Part shown: piece after piece, positions 1-7,950 of the stretch
Layout: each line of letters starts with the position of its first letter
Position numbering within the stretch: the first letter of the stretch is position 1
Origin: Bacillota bacterium
GTDB taxonomy: Bacteria; Bacillota; Clostridia; UBA1381
Length of the DNA stretch: 64,000 nucleotides
Direction: 5' to 3'
Assembly: GCA_029007725.1 (NCBI GenBank)
Contig: JAQXIJ010000047.1
Span: 1-64,000, forward strand
Notes under the pieces: generated by a model
Seen by the model: only the letters and a program-made list of their open reading frames with translations
What the model was told of the DNA's origin: nothing
The model's database searches: none
Made by a program: the position numbers and the translations under genes

Positions 1-2
1 CA

Positions 3-533
3 GATCAGCAGGTAAGAGGCGCTATAGTATTGCCTCACGGTACAGGTAAAACCGCAAAGGTTTTAGTGTTTGCCAAGGGTGCAAAGGCTGAAGAAGCTAC
101 CGCTGCAGGTGCTGATTATGTCGGCGAAATGGAGCTTTGTACAAAAATTCAGAGTGAAAACTGGTTTGACTTTGACGTTGTTGTTGCAACACCAGACATG
201 ATGGGAGTTGTCGGTCGTTTGGGTAAGGTTCTTGGCCCTAAGGGTTTGATGCCGTCACCAAAGGCGGGAACAGTTACTATGGATGTTACAAAGGCTGTTA
301 ATGAAATTAAAGCAGGTAAAATCGAGTACAGACTTGACAAAACAAACATCATTCACTGCCCTATCGGTAAAGCTTCTTTCGGTAAAGAAAAGCTTACAGA
401 AAACTTTAATGCTATAATGGGCGCTATTATCAAGGCTAAGCCTTCTGCAGCAAAGGGTCAATATTTAAGAAGTGTTGTTGTTTCAACAACAATGGGCCCT
501 GGCATAAAGGTTAATGGCTCTAAGTTAGGTTAA
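3..533 (+). CDS. rplA: 50S ribosomal protein L1 (5' end outside window)
   Basis: The reading frame is open from the window edge, so the N-terminus is missing; about 176 residues remain of a protein usually near 230. The visible part starts with [16 protein letters not shown], a conserved L1 segment, and contains the [19 protein letters not shown] signature. L1 binds 23S rRNA at the L1 stalk and helps release deacylated tRNA from the E site. In many bacteria it also represses its own operon. It precedes the rplJ-rplL unit, the usual rplK-rplA-rplJ-rplL order, but a separate promoter and leader lie between rplA and rplJ. The TTG at 30 is only an internal codon. Confidence 0.97.
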   Translation, partial: DQQVRGAIVLPHGTGKTAKVLVFAKGAKAEEATAAGADYVGEMELCTKIQSENWFDFDVVVATPDMMGVVGRLGKVLGPKGLMPSPKAGTVTMDVTKAVNEIKAGKIEYRLDKTNIIHCPIGKASFGKEKLTENFNAIMGAIIKAKPSAAKGQYLRSVVVSTTMGPGIKVNGSKLG

Positions 534-537
534 TTTG

Positions 538-577
538 TTTTTTTCTGGCATGTGGATGTTAAACTGCCAGAAAAAAA
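538..577. other. Inverted repeat after rplA
   Basis: A 13-base arm (T7 then CTGGCA) is repeated in inverted form 13 bases later (TGCCAG then A7). The T run lies 5' of the stem on both strands, so this is not a textbook intrinsic terminator. It may still act as an RNA stem that ends or protects the rplA transcript. It sits directly before the rplJ promoter. Confidence 0.5.
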
Positions 578-578
578 C

Positions 579-607
579 TTGACAAATTGTATTTTCTATG
601 CTATACT
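579..607 (+). promoter_or_regulatory. SigA-type promoter of rplJ-rplL
   Basis: A consensus -35 TTGACA (579-584), 17-base spacer and -10 TATACT (602-607). Transcription would begin near 614, just before the L10 leader. Confidence 0.8.
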
Positions 608-613
608 GTTATA

Positions 614-720
614 GTTAGAAATAAATCCGTAGACAGCAGGCAAAAGGTAAGTCCTGCCGAGGGTATTATTTAGTTTGATACTAATGGCTCTTTTCGTCTA
701 CGAAAAAGAGCCTTTCTTTT
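614..720 (+). ncRNA. Ribosomal protein L10 leader (autoregulatory attenuator)
   Basis: This untranslated leader matches the L10 leader family found before rplJ-rplL in Firmicutes. Bases 628-634 (CGTAGAC) can pair with 696-702 (GTCTACG), closing an L10-binding domain that contains a GCAGG/CCTGC helix. The second partner lies in the loop of a strong hairpin (GGCTCTTTTCG at 686-696 with CGAAAAAGAGCC at 701-712), which is followed by a T-rich run. The two folds are mutually exclusive, as expected for a transcription attenuator. In this family free L10 (or L10-L12 complex) binds the leader and lowers expression; the local mechanism is inferred. Confidence 0.8.
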
Positions 721-753
721 TTGAAAGGCATAAAACTTATAGGAGGTGACATT

Positions 754-1344
754 ATGCCAAGCGAAAAAGTTTTGGAGGCAAAAAAAGCGCAGGTGGCTCA
801 AGTTGTTGAAGCTTTAAATAGCGCTGCAACAGGCGTTTTGGTCGACTACAGAGGTATTACCGTTGAAGAAGACACAAAGCTGAGAAATGACTTAAGAGCA
901 GCAGGTGTTAAATATTTTGTTGTAAAAAATACATTACTTCGTTTAGCAGCAAATCAGGTTGGCCTTGAAGAATTGGATGATATGCTTCACGGTCCGACAG
1001 CTTTGGCAGTATCAGAGGATCCGGTAGCCCCGGCTAAGATTCTTTTTGATTTTGCTAAGGATAACGACAAGGTTGAAATTAAGACAGGTTTCATGGACGG
1101 AAAAGTAATTTCCATGGATGAGCTTACGACTCTTGCAAAGACTCCTTCAAAGGAAACTCTTATTGCAAAGATTATGGGCAGCTTAAACGCCCCTGTATCA
1201 AACCTTGTAAGATTGCTTAACACAATTGCTGAAGGAGGAGAAGAAATCTCTGACCTTATCGCAAAGAAAAATGCTGAAGCGGCTCCGGCAACTGAAGAAC
1301 AGCCTGCTGAGGCAACCGAAGAAAAACCTGCAGATGCAGAATGA
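754..1344 (+). CDS. rplJ: 50S ribosomal protein L10
   Basis: A 196-residue protein with the L10 N-terminal RNA-binding domain (LVDYRGITVEEDTKLR; KYFVVKNTLLRLA) and a helical C-terminus for L7/L12 dimers, ending in an acidic Ala/Glu-rich tail. L10 is the base of the ribosomal stalk that recruits translation GTPases. The ATG at 754 is chosen over the upstream TTG at 721 because AGGAGGTG lies 5 bases before it and the family starts at about MPSEKVLEAK. It is preceded by its own promoter and L10 leader and followed 27 bases later by rplL. Confidence 0.97.
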   Translation: MPSEKVLEAKKAQVAQVVEALNSAATGVLVDYRGITVEEDTKLRNDLRAAGVKYFVVKNTLLRLAANQVGLEELDDMLHGPTALAVSEDPVAPAKILFDFAKDNDKVEIKTGFMDGKVISMDELTTLAKTPSKETLIAKIMGSLNAPVSNLVRLLNTIAEGGEEISDLIAKKNAEAAPATEEQPAEATEEKPADAE

Positions 1345-1371
1345 TTAATTGATTTTTAGGAGGAAATTAAA

Positions 1372-1743
1372 ATGGCAGACATTCAGAAAATCTTAGATGA
1401 TATCAAAGAATTAAAATTATTGGAAGTAGCTGAGCTTGTTAAGCTTATGGAAGAAGAATTCGGCGTTTCTGCAGCAGCACCTGTAATGGTAGCAGGCGCA
1501 GTAGCTGAAGGCGGTGCAGCAGCTGCTGAACAGACAGAATTTGAAGTTGTTCTTGCTGAAGCAGGCGCTTCAAAGCTAGGTGTAATCAAGGTTGTAAGAG
1601 AACTTACAGGTCTTGGCCTTAAGGATGCAAAGGCATTGGTTGACGAAGCTCCTAAGTCTTTGAAGACGGGTGTTTCTAAGGATGAAGCTGAAAGCATGAA
1701 GGCTAAGCTTGAAGAAGCAGGCGCAAAGGTAGAACTTAAGTAA
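1372..1743 (+). CDS. rplL: 50S ribosomal protein L7/L12
   Basis: A 123-residue acidic protein of family length. It has the N-terminal dimerisation helix ([20 protein letters not shown]), an Ala/Gly-rich hinge (about residues 36-52) and the conserved C-terminal domain ([20 protein letters not shown]). L12 dimers bind L10 and stimulate GTP hydrolysis by elongation factors. A strong AGGAGG precedes the start. It ends 2 bases before the next gene, so translation of yceD is probably coupled to it. Confidence 0.98.
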   Translation: MADIQKILDDIKELKLLEVAELVKLMEEEFGVSAAAPVMVAGAVAEGGAAAAEQTEFEVVLAEAGASKLGVIKVVRELTGLGLKDAKALVDEAPKSLKTGVSKDEAESMKAKLEEAGAKVELK

Positions 1744-1745
1744 TT

Positions 1746-2264
1746 ATGTTAATCGACCTGTCCGGCATTATTAAGGATTTTAGCGGTAAATTAATCATTT
1801 CGCAGCAGGTTCACATGGAATCTGCAAGATTTCTGGGTGAAGAGTTTGTTTTTAACGAACCTCTTAACATTAACGGATATATTGTCAACAATACCAAGTC
1901 ACTGGAGCTTGAAGCAACGGTTGCCGGCAAGATGTCCGTGCATTGTGCACGGTGCAATAAGCCCATGACAGTTGATATATCGTTTCCTGTTTCCGAGATA
2001 CTTGTACGTGATGACGGTGAAATGGCTCTGGATGAAGATGTTGTTCTATATTCCGGTACAGAAGTTGATTTAAATGAAGTAATTACCAACAGCTTTTTAA
2101 TGAATGTATCGGGAAAATATCTTTGCAGTGAGGATTGCAAGGGGATTTGTCCGCATTGCGGAACTAATCTTAATGAACATGAATGCAGCTGCAATAATGA
2201 TATTATTGACCCACGGTGGGAAAAATTAGCCGAGATTATGAAAAAAATGTCTGATACTGAATAG
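1746..2264 (+). CDS. yceD: YceD/DUF177 family protein
   Basis: A 172-residue protein of the DUF177/YceD family, which in bacteria and plastids supports 23S rRNA accumulation or large-subunit assembly. The central CARCNKPM motif and the C-terminal [17 protein letters not shown] pattern give several Cys pairs that could bind zinc. Its start lies 2 bases after the rplL stop and it is followed by rpmF 14 bases later. YceD is commonly paired with rpmF; direct linkage of the pair to rplL is less usual (more often it lies near plsX/fabH). Confidence 0.85.
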   Translation: MLIDLSGIIKDFSGKLIISQQVHMESARFLGEEFVFNEPLNINGYIVNNTKSLELEATVAGKMSVHCARCNKPMTVDISFPVSEILVRDDGEMALDEDVVLYSGTEVDLNEVITNSFLMNVSGKYLCSEDCKGICPHCGTNLNEHECSCNNDIIDPRWEKLAEIMKKMSDTE

Positions 2265-2278
2265 GAGGTGCGATTAAG

Positions 2279-2461
2279 ATGGCAGTACCTAAGGGTAAAG
2301 TATCTAAATCAAGAAGAGATAAAAGAAGAGCTAACTGGAAACTTGAAGTTCCTGGCATGGTAGAGTGTCCTCAGTGCCATGAATATAAGCTGCCTCATAA
2401 GGTTTGTAAGGCTTGCGGCTATTACAAGGGCAAAGAGGTTGTTAAGGTTTCAGATAAGTAG
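2279..2461 (+). CDS. rpmF: 50S ribosomal protein L32
   Basis: A 60-residue basic protein starting [18 protein letters not shown] with two CxxC pairs (CPQC at about 31-34, CKAC at about 44-47) forming the L32 zinc ribbon. L32 belongs to the large subunit near the peptidyl-transferase side. AGGAGGTG precedes the ATG. This is the last gene of the ribosomal unit, followed by a strong terminator. Retention of all four Cys marks the zinc-dependent paralogue type. Confidence 0.97.
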   Translation: MAVPKGKVSKSRRDKRRANWKLEVPGMVECPQCHEYKLPHKVCKACGYYKGKEVVKVSDK

Positions 2462-2465
2462 TTTT

Positions 2466-2494
2466 AAGCGGAGTGATTTTCACTCCGCTTTTTT
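2466..2494 (+). terminator. Intrinsic terminator of the rplJ-rpmF unit
   Basis: A perfect 10-bp stem (AAGCGGAGTG / CACTCCGCTT) with a 5-base loop, followed by four more T. It starts 4 bases after the rpmF stop. Confidence 0.9.
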
Positions 2495-2601
2495 GTGTAA
2501 TGAAGAAATTTATATGCAGCAGACCTATTCTGAATACGTTGAAACAGTCGCTAATACTATATGATTCTGTTCAATGAGAGTATATGTAGATTTATTTTTT
2601 G

Positions 2602-3459
2602 TTACAGTTTTTTTCTGGTAAAAAATTCGTCAGATGTCATATTCCCGTGACGGTTAAAGCGTTTCATAAGATACAGGCAATTTTTGTTATGGGAAATTTT
2701 GTTCATTCCCTCTATGCATGATAGAGTTATAATAAATCCGTTTTTTTGCAAAACACGTTCGCTTTCTTTGCTATACGCACCATAAGGATAGGTGTAAATT
2801 ATAAGTCTGAAGCTGCAATTAGAGTAAAATTGCGTCTGCATTTGTTGCATATCTTCATCAAAAATCTTTATATAATCAAGTGTAGCTTCATATTTATTCT
2901 TTCTCGAACCGTGGCGCAGAGCAGATATTGAATGGAAATTATATGAATGATTGCCGAATTCGACATTTTCTGAATCTACAAGACTGCCGATGTCGCACCA
3001 ACGCATATAACTGTAATTGTCATTTGTAATATTATTTTCCGAATATTCATCGGTGTAAGCACCGACTACCGAAAAAATCGCATGAGCATTATGCTTTTTT
3101 AAAATCGGGACAACATACTTGAAGTTGTTGTACATTCCGTCGTCAAAGGTTAAAAGCACCGGTTTATCGGGTAGTGGCTCTTTATTATATACGTATTTAA
3201 TTAACTGCTTTGCTGAAATACTTGTATAACCGCAATTTTCAAGATATTCGAGATCGGATTCAAAATTTTCAGGTGTTATTACGTATTTTCCTGTTCTTGT
3301 TTTGTCGGGATTTACGCTATGGTACATTAATATCGGCAAATCAAAGGGTGTGTCTTCCTCAAAGGTTGTCACCGCTTCAAAGTTGCCGATGACCGAAACA
3401 GCGAAAAAAAATATTGCAAAAAAAATCAGACTTACAAATATTCTGCGTTTATAATTCAT
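2602..3459 (-). CDS. Polysaccharide deacetylase (NodB homology domain), membrane-anchored
   Basis: 285 residues. An N-terminal basic start and a hydrophobic segment (about 6-25) suggest a membrane anchor or uncleaved signal, so the catalytic part would face outward. NodB-fold motifs are visible: LPILMYHSV near the start of the domain, LLTFDDG with the metal-binding Asp pair (about residues 103-107), an HxxxxH-like NHSYNFHS, and YPYGAYS. Such enzymes remove acetyl groups from cell-wall or secreted polysaccharides (peptidoglycan, chitin-like polymers). The substrate cannot be told from the sequence. It is a single-gene unit converging on the rpmF terminator. Confidence 0.9.
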   Translation of the reverse strand: MNYKRRIFVSLIFFAIFFFAVSVIGNFEAVTTFEEDTPFDLPILMYHSVNPDKTRTGKYVITPENFESDLEYLENCGYTSISAKQLIKYVYNKEPLPDKPVLLTFDDGMYNNFKYVVPILKKHNAHAIFSVVGAYTDEYSENNITNDNYSYMRWCDIGSLVDSENVEFGNHSYNFHSISALRHGSRKNKYEATLDYIKIFDEDMQQMQTQFYSNCSFRLIIYTYPYGAYSKESERVLQKNGFIITLSCIEGMNKISHNKNCLYLMKRFNRHGNMTSDEFFTRKKL

Positions 3460-3487
3460 TTTATCACCCGATAATAATATATGAGCA

Positions 3488-3523
3488 CAAAAAAAAGCTA
3501 TTCCATAAAACTATGGAATAGCT
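3488..3523 (-). terminator. Intrinsic terminator of the fba operon
   Basis: On the minus strand an 11-bp stem (AGCTATTCCAT / ATGGAATAGCT) is followed by a run of T. It starts 13 bases after the fba stop codon and lies before the deacetylase gene. Confidence 0.88.
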
Positions 3524-3536
3524 CGTATTAAAAGCG

Positions 3537-4400
3537 TTAAGCCTTACCTACAGAACCAAAAAGTTCCATTTTTTCTTTAACGATAACCTTAATTGCCTCA
3601 AATCCCGGAGCAAGAAGCTTTCTCGGGTCAAATCCCTTGCCTACAAGGTCTTTGCCTTCTTCGATGTACTTTCTTGTAGCTTCCTGGAAGTATAGCTGGC
3701 ACTCTGTGTTTACGTTGATTTTTGCAACACCTAGAGAGATAGCCTTTCTGATCATATCAGCCGGAATGCCTGTGCCGCCGTGAAGAACAAGCGGAAGGTC
3801 ACCAACGAGAGACTTTGTGTTTGCAAGTGCGTCAAAATCAAGACCTTTCCAGTTTGCCGGATATTTGCCATGAATATTGCCGATACCTGCTGCAAGGAAG
3901 TCAACGCCTAGGTCAGCAATCATTTTACATTCCTTCGGATCTGCAACTTCGCCGGCACCGATTATGCCATCTTCTTCACCGCCGATTGAACCGACTTCGG
4001 CTTCTAGTGAAATACCCTTTTCGTGGCAAACCTTAACAAGCTCTTTTGTTTTTGCAATGTTTTCTTCGATGGGATAGTGTGAACCGTCGAACATTATTGA
4101 AGAAAAGCCGGCTTCAATACATTTGTAAGCACCCTCATATGTGCCGTGGTCAAGATGAAGAGCTACCGGAACAGTTATTCCCATTTCTTCAACCATGGCA
4201 GATACCATGGCAGATACTGTCTTAAAACCGGTCATATACTTGCCTGCACCCTCTGATACACCCAAAATTACAGGTGAGTTGTTTTCTTGTGCTGTTGCAA
4301 GAATTGCCTTTGTCCATTCCAAATTGTTGATGTTAAACTGACCTACAGCATATTTGCCTGATACAGCCTTGTTCAACATTTCTGTTGCTGAAACTAACAT
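3537..4400 (-). CDS. fba: Class II fructose-1,6-bisphosphate aldolase
   Basis: 287 residues. It interconverts fructose 1,6-bisphosphate with dihydroxyacetone phosphate and glyceraldehyde 3-phosphate in glycolysis and gluconeogenesis. Class II features: PVALHLDHGTYEGA (catalytic Asp and zinc His), the second zinc-binding stretch EAEVGSIGGEEDG, GIGNIHGKY, and LVLHGGTGIP. The C-terminal NVNTECQ binds phosphate. CAAGGAGGAAA precedes the ATG. It is last in a minus-strand unit with ogg and a zinc-ribbon protein, although the 32-base gap before it has TATACTATAA-like sequence and might hold a promoter of its own. Confidence 0.96.
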   Translation of the reverse strand: MLVSATEMLNKAVSGKYAVGQFNINNLEWTKAILATAQENNSPVILGVSEGAGKYMTGFKTVSAMVSAMVEEMGITVPVALHLDHGTYEGAYKCIEAGFSSIMFDGSHYPIEENIAKTKELVKVCHEKGISLEAEVGSIGGEEDGIIGAGEVADPKECKMIADLGVDFLAAGIGNIHGKYPANWKGLDFDALANTKSLVGDLPLVLHGGTGIPADMIRKAISLGVAKINVNTECQLYFQEATRKYIEEGKDLVGKGFDPRKLLAPGFEAIKVIVKEKMELFGSVGKA

Positions 4401-4432
4401 AATAAAGTTTCCTCCTTGTTTTATAGTATATA

Positions 4433-5032
4433 TTAATCAAGTACAATGGCACTTGTGTTTAATAACATATCCAGACTGTCTGCGTTTGCTGGGATTTCTT
4501 TTGTTTTATCGCAAGTTCGGCAACGGAGCGTGATTTTTTCGTTGTCAATCTCTATGGAAATCATTTTGCTGCCGCAGCTGCACGTAACGTTCCCCTCATT
4601 TGCTAGAGTATTTATTCTTTCAACTATTTCAAAAATTGTGTTAAGCTCATCACCGATGGTGTATTCGTCCTGAAACTGTGCAAAAAGCTCCTCTTGCTGC
4701 TCTATTTCATGCTGTACGCGCGCCTTATCACCTGCAAAAAAAATACCTATGCCTGTTTCGGGGCAGTGCAGTGCTAAAAAAGGCGACTGCCAAAAATGTA
4801 TTTTGCTTATATTAAATGTGTGGTAGCCGTCACATACAGGGCATGTGACTGTTATGGAATACTTGTCTTTTTTTTGTGCAACGGTAATACAGTCGTCACG
4901 GCATGAAACACCTTTGCAGGCAAAAACGGCAGGCTTACTGTCCGAGAAATCAAAAAGTGATACATCTTTGTAATTGATTATTGAGCAGAAAGGACAAATG
5001 TATGCAAGTGTTTTTTTAAATTCTTTTATCAT
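4433..5032 (-). CDS. Uncharacterised cysteine-rich (zinc-ribbon-like) protein
   Basis: 199 residues; no family recognised. Three Cys clusters are visible: CPFC plus CxxxxCRDDC near the N-terminus (about 13-48), TCPVCDGYHTF followed by HCPETG (about 80-110), and CSCG...LRCRTC near the C-terminus (about 150-180). The middle part (about 108-145) is predicted helical and charged (DKARVQHEIEQQEELFAQF). This looks like a string of zinc ribbons joined by a coiled segment; a nucleic-acid or protein-binding role is possible but not shown. It starts 3 bases after the ogg stop and is followed by fba, so the three are probably co-transcribed. Confidence 0.75.
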   Translation of the reverse strand: MIKEFKKTLAYICPFCSIINYKDVSLFDFSDSKPAVFACKGVSCRDDCITVAQKKDKYSITVTCPVCDGYHTFNISKIHFWQSPFLALHCPETGIGIFFAGDKARVQHEIEQQEELFAQFQDEYTIGDELNTIFEIVERINTLANEGNVTCSCGSKMISIEIDNEKITLRCRTCDKTKEIPANADSLDMLLNTSAIVLD

Positions 5033-5035
5033 AAC

Positions 5036-5902
5036 TCAAATTCCAATCTTATTTTCACGTGCCCAGAAGAAAAGATATTGCTGGGCAAATCCACCGAGTG
5101 CACCGAATTTTTCCTTGGCAAATGCAGAAATAGCTTCTTTTGTCTGCTCTTCCGAAAAATAGCAGTGCTCGACAATCCGCTTTATCCAAACATCAACCGG
5201 AAAACTGTCACTTTTTCCAAGGCTGAACAAAAGCACGCATTCGGCAACCTTGCTGCCAACTCCGTTTAATTTCAAAAGCTCTCTCTTAGCATATTCAAAA
5301 GAGGATTTTTTTAAACACTCAAGGTCGATAATCCCGCTGCTGACGGCCTTTGCGGAATTTAAAATATACTTGTCGCGGAAACCTGCCCTTATAACCGAAA
5401 TGTCCTCTGCGGAAAGCTGCGACAGGCGTTCGGGTGACGGGAAAGAGTGGTAAATGTTCCCCATATAGTGTATTTCTTCTCCGAAGTTTGTGCACAAGGA
5501 ATCGATAATTTTTTTTATGCGCGGAATATTGTTGCTTGCTGAAATTATAAATGAAATCAGACATTCAAACGGATCTTGATTAAGGATTCTTATGCCGCTG
5601 CCGAAATTCACGGCACTTTCCATAATTTCATCGGACGAAAGTGCGGATTTTATTCTGCCGTAATCACGGTGCATATCAAAATAATCACACCAGACACGGT
5701 TCCAGTCCTCCTTTGATGTGCCAAAAAGAGTAAGAGTATCGCCGTTTTGGGCAATTTTAAGCGCTTTGCCGTATGCAACACCTATGTATCCGTCGTTGCA
5801 TTTGTTCCAGCGAAAGCACTGTCCGCAGTCAAAGATATGCTCAAGCTTAAAATCCCTTACATTTTTAACTATTAAGTTATCATTATCTTCAATAATCCTC
5901 AT
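5036..5902 (-). CDS. ogg: 8-oxoguanine DNA glycosylase/AP lyase, OGG1 family
   Basis: 288 residues. The enzyme excises oxidised guanine from DNA. It resembles eukaryotic OGG1 along its length: DCGQCFRW (as GQSFRW in OGG1), DPFECLISFIISASNNI, then the helix-hairpin-helix LNGVGSKVAE with the probable catalytic Lys218 and the Asp237 of FPVDV. The 19-residue Lys-Asp spacing equals K249/D268 of human OGG1. A longer frame extends upstream to 6034, but the extra 44 residues are hydrophobic and non-homologous, so ATG 5902 is used; no clear Shine-Dalgarno is seen. First gene of the ogg - Cys-rich protein - fba unit. Confidence 0.88.
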   Translation of the reverse strand: MRIIEDNDNLIVKNVRDFKLEHIFDCGQCFRWNKCNDGYIGVAYGKALKIAQNGDTLTLFGTSKEDWNRVWCDYFDMHRDYGRIKSALSSDEIMESAVNFGSGIRILNQDPFECLISFIISASNNIPRIKKIIDSLCTNFGEEIHYMGNIYHSFPSPERLSQLSAEDISVIRAGFRDKYILNSAKAVSSGIIDLECLKKSSFEYAKRELLKLNGVGSKVAECVLLFSLGKSDSFPVDVWIKRIVEHCYFSEEQTKEAISAFAKEKFGALGGFAQQYLFFWARENKIGI

Positions 5903-5980
5903 AACCCATTTATTATAACATAATTTTATTGCATTATCAATAAAATTAAAAAAAAATGTAGAAAATAATACGGGAAATAA

Positions 5981-6008
5981 TAGACATATTTTTAAAATGT
6001 GGTATAAT
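5981..6008 (+). promoter_or_regulatory. Promoter of the M18 aminopeptidase gene
   Basis: TAGACA (5981-5986), 16-base spacer and TATAAT (6003-6008), 66 bases before the start codon. It lies in the divergent gap with ogg. Confidence 0.65.
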
Positions 6009-6074
6009 AGTATGCAGAAAATCGTAACAGGCATTTAAAAGTTTTACAGCTTTATATCGGAAAGGAAGATAGAA

Positions 6075-7481
6075 ATGATAGATAAAAAAATGTATGAACA
6101 GCTTGCATATAAGCCGAAAAATGTGTATGACTGCATGACACCGGAGCAACGCCGCGAAATGATGGATATGTGTGAAGAATACAGAAAATTTCTTGACGCC
6201 GGAAAGACCGAGCGTGAATGTGTTAAAACTGCTGAGAAAATGGCTAATGAACATGGATTTGTACCGTTTGACAGTGTGGACTCGTTGAAGCCGGGAGATA
6301 AGGTATATATGATAAACAGAAAGAAAAACATTCTGCTTGCGGTAATAGGAGATGGAGATATTACAGAAGGAATCAATATTGTCGGTGCGCATATTGACTC
6401 GCCAAGACTCGATTTAAAGCAGAATCCGCTGTATCAGTCTACCGAAATGGCACTGTTGAAAACCCACTATTACGGCGGAATGAAAAAATACCAGTGGACG
6501 GCACTGCCTCTTGCACTTCACGGAGTTATATATACAAAGGACGGAAACCAGGTAGAGGTTTGTATTGGTGAAAAGGATGACGATCCGGTTTTCTGCGTAA
6601 CGGATCTTTTGCCTCATTTGGCAAAAACTCAGATGGAAAAGAAGCTTTCCGAGGCTATTGAGGGCGAGGCACTGAATATTCTTATCGGTGGAATGGGAAT
6701 AAACGGCAGCGATATAGACGACAAGGTAAAGCTAAATATTCTGAACATATTAAACATTGCTTACGGAATCAAAGAAGAAGACTTCATAAGCGCGGAGCTT
6801 GAGGTAGTTCCAGCATTTAAGGCGAGAAACGTGGGACTCGACAACAGCTTTGTCGGAGCTTACGGTCAGGATGACAGAGTGTGCGCGTTTACATCTCTAA
6901 AAAGCATATTTGACATAGAGGCACCGCACAAAACTGCTCTTTGCCTGCTTGTAGATAAAGAAGAAATAGGTTCGACCGGAAACACAGGAATGCTGTCAAG
7001 ATTCATTGATATGGCAATAGCAGAGCTTATTGAAAAACTGACAGGAAAATGTGATATGCTGATGTTTAACAGGGTTATAAGAAATTCTGCTTGTATGTCC
7101 AGCGATGTAAGTGCGGCTGTTGACCCTAATTATATTGAAGTATTTGAAAAACAGAACTCTTCATATGCCGGTCACGGCATGGCGCTTATGAAGTATACCG
7201 GTTCAAGAGGGAAATCGGGTGCTTCGGACGCTTCGAGTGAATTTGTGCATGAAATTACAACAATTTTGAATAACGATAACGTTATCTGGCAGACCTGCGA
7301 GCTTGGAAAGGTTGACCAAGGCGGCGGCGGAACAATAGCGATGTATATTGCAAACTTGAATATTGACGTTATTGACTGCGGTGTGCCGGTGCTTTCGATG
7401 CACTCGCCATTTGAAGTGACAGCAAAAGGAGATATCTATATGGCATATAAGACTTATATGGCATTCTATCGCGACAGATAA
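6075..7481 (+). CDS. M18 family zinc aminopeptidase
   Basis: 468 residues, close to the bacterial M18 length. These cytosolic di-zinc aminopeptidases release N-terminal, often acidic, residues from peptides. Visible metal and catalytic motifs: VGAHIDSPRLDLKQ (zinc His and following Asp), GAYGQDDRVCAF (bridging Asp), DKEEIGSTG (catalytic Glu and zinc Glu), and SMHSPFEV near the C-terminus (zinc His). GGAAAGGAAG precedes the ATG. It stands alone between its own promoter and a terminator. Confidence 0.93.
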   Translation: MIDKKMYEQLAYKPKNVYDCMTPEQRREMMDMCEEYRKFLDAGKTERECVKTAEKMANEHGFVPFDSVDSLKPGDKVYMINRKKNILLAVIGDGDITEGINIVGAHIDSPRLDLKQNPLYQSTEMALLKTHYYGGMKKYQWTALPLALHGVIYTKDGNQVEVCIGEKDDDPVFCVTDLLPHLAKTQMEKKLSEAIEGEALNILIGGMGINGSDIDDKVKLNILNILNIAYGIKEEDFISAELEVVPAFKARNVGLDNSFVGAYGQDDRVCAFTSLKSIFDIEAPHKTALCLLVDKEEIGSTGNTGMLSRFIDMAIAELIEKLTGKCDMLMFNRVIRNSACMSSDVSAAVDPNYIEVFEKQNSSYAGHGMALMKYTGSRGKSGASDASSEFVHEITTILNNDNVIWQTCELGKVDQGGGGTIAMYIANLNIDVIDCGVPVLSMHSPFEVTAKGDIYMAYKTYMAFYRDR

Positions 7482-7514
7482 ATATTATGCGGTGTATTAA
7501 AAATGCACTGTTTC

Positions 7515-7549
7515 AAATAAAAATACGCTTTTTGCGTATTTTTATTTTG
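7515..7549 (+). terminator. Intrinsic terminator after the M18 gene
   Basis: A 14-bp A/T-rich stem (7515-7528 with 7534-7547), T5 loop, and a short T run. The following stretch 7550-7715 is A/T-rich and shows no gene. Confidence 0.75.
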
Positions 7550-7715
7550 CATAAATGCAGCAATAATGAGGCAAGATCTATGCCGTGGTGATCGATTTTG
7601 TTCCTACAGAGGCAATTGCGATATTAAAACAGTTATAAAAAAACAATAAAAATGCATAAATATACATTATATATTTATAAAAATACACAAAAATATAAAT
7701 ATTTTAGAAAAGCAC

Positions 7716-7744
7716 TTGACAAATATCTTTGTGTGTGATACTAT
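7716..7744 (+). promoter_or_regulatory. Promoter of the pyr operon
   Basis: TTGACA (7716-7721), 17-base spacer and TACTAT (7739-7744). It places the start of transcription near 7751, just before the PyrR-type leader. Confidence 0.75.
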
Positions 7745-7750
7745 AAATAC

Positions 7751-7863
7751 AGTCTTTAAGATTGGTACTGAGATGCCGACAAGATATTGTATTTAATAGG
7801 ATATGGCCTGAAAGACGGGCTATTGCTATATGCAAATCTCTTGTCGTGGCGAGAGATTTTTTT
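7751..7863 (+). promoter_or_regulatory. PyrR-type pyrimidine attenuator (pyr leader)
   Basis: The segment 7755-7783 aligns with the PyrR binding loop of Bacillus pyr leaders: TTTAA, then TTGG closing a loop TACTGAGATG against CCGA, then CAAG, compared with the family pattern of a stem around a TCCAGAGAGG loop. Bases 7778-7784 (GACAAGA) can also pair with TCTTGTC (7838-7845), forming an antiterminator that disrupts the terminator stem AATCTCT (7835-7841) / AGAGATT (7852-7858) with its T7 tail. By analogy, UMP-bound PyrR stabilises the first stem and causes termination. pyrR itself is not in the window. Confidence 0.78.
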
Positions 7864-7950
7864 GTTGTAATTTTTTGCGGAAAAATATGTATAAATTATT
7901 ATTATATAACAATATTAGTTTGTAAGAACACAATGTGAAAGGAAACACTG

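Noticed and set aside
1383-1697. 104-codon minus-strand ORF opposite rplL
   Set aside because: Ala/Ser/Thr-rich shadow caused by the codon bias of a highly expressed gene.
2379-2564. 61-codon ORF over the rpmF end and terminator
   Set aside because: Runs through the terminator hairpin and overlaps rpmF in another frame.
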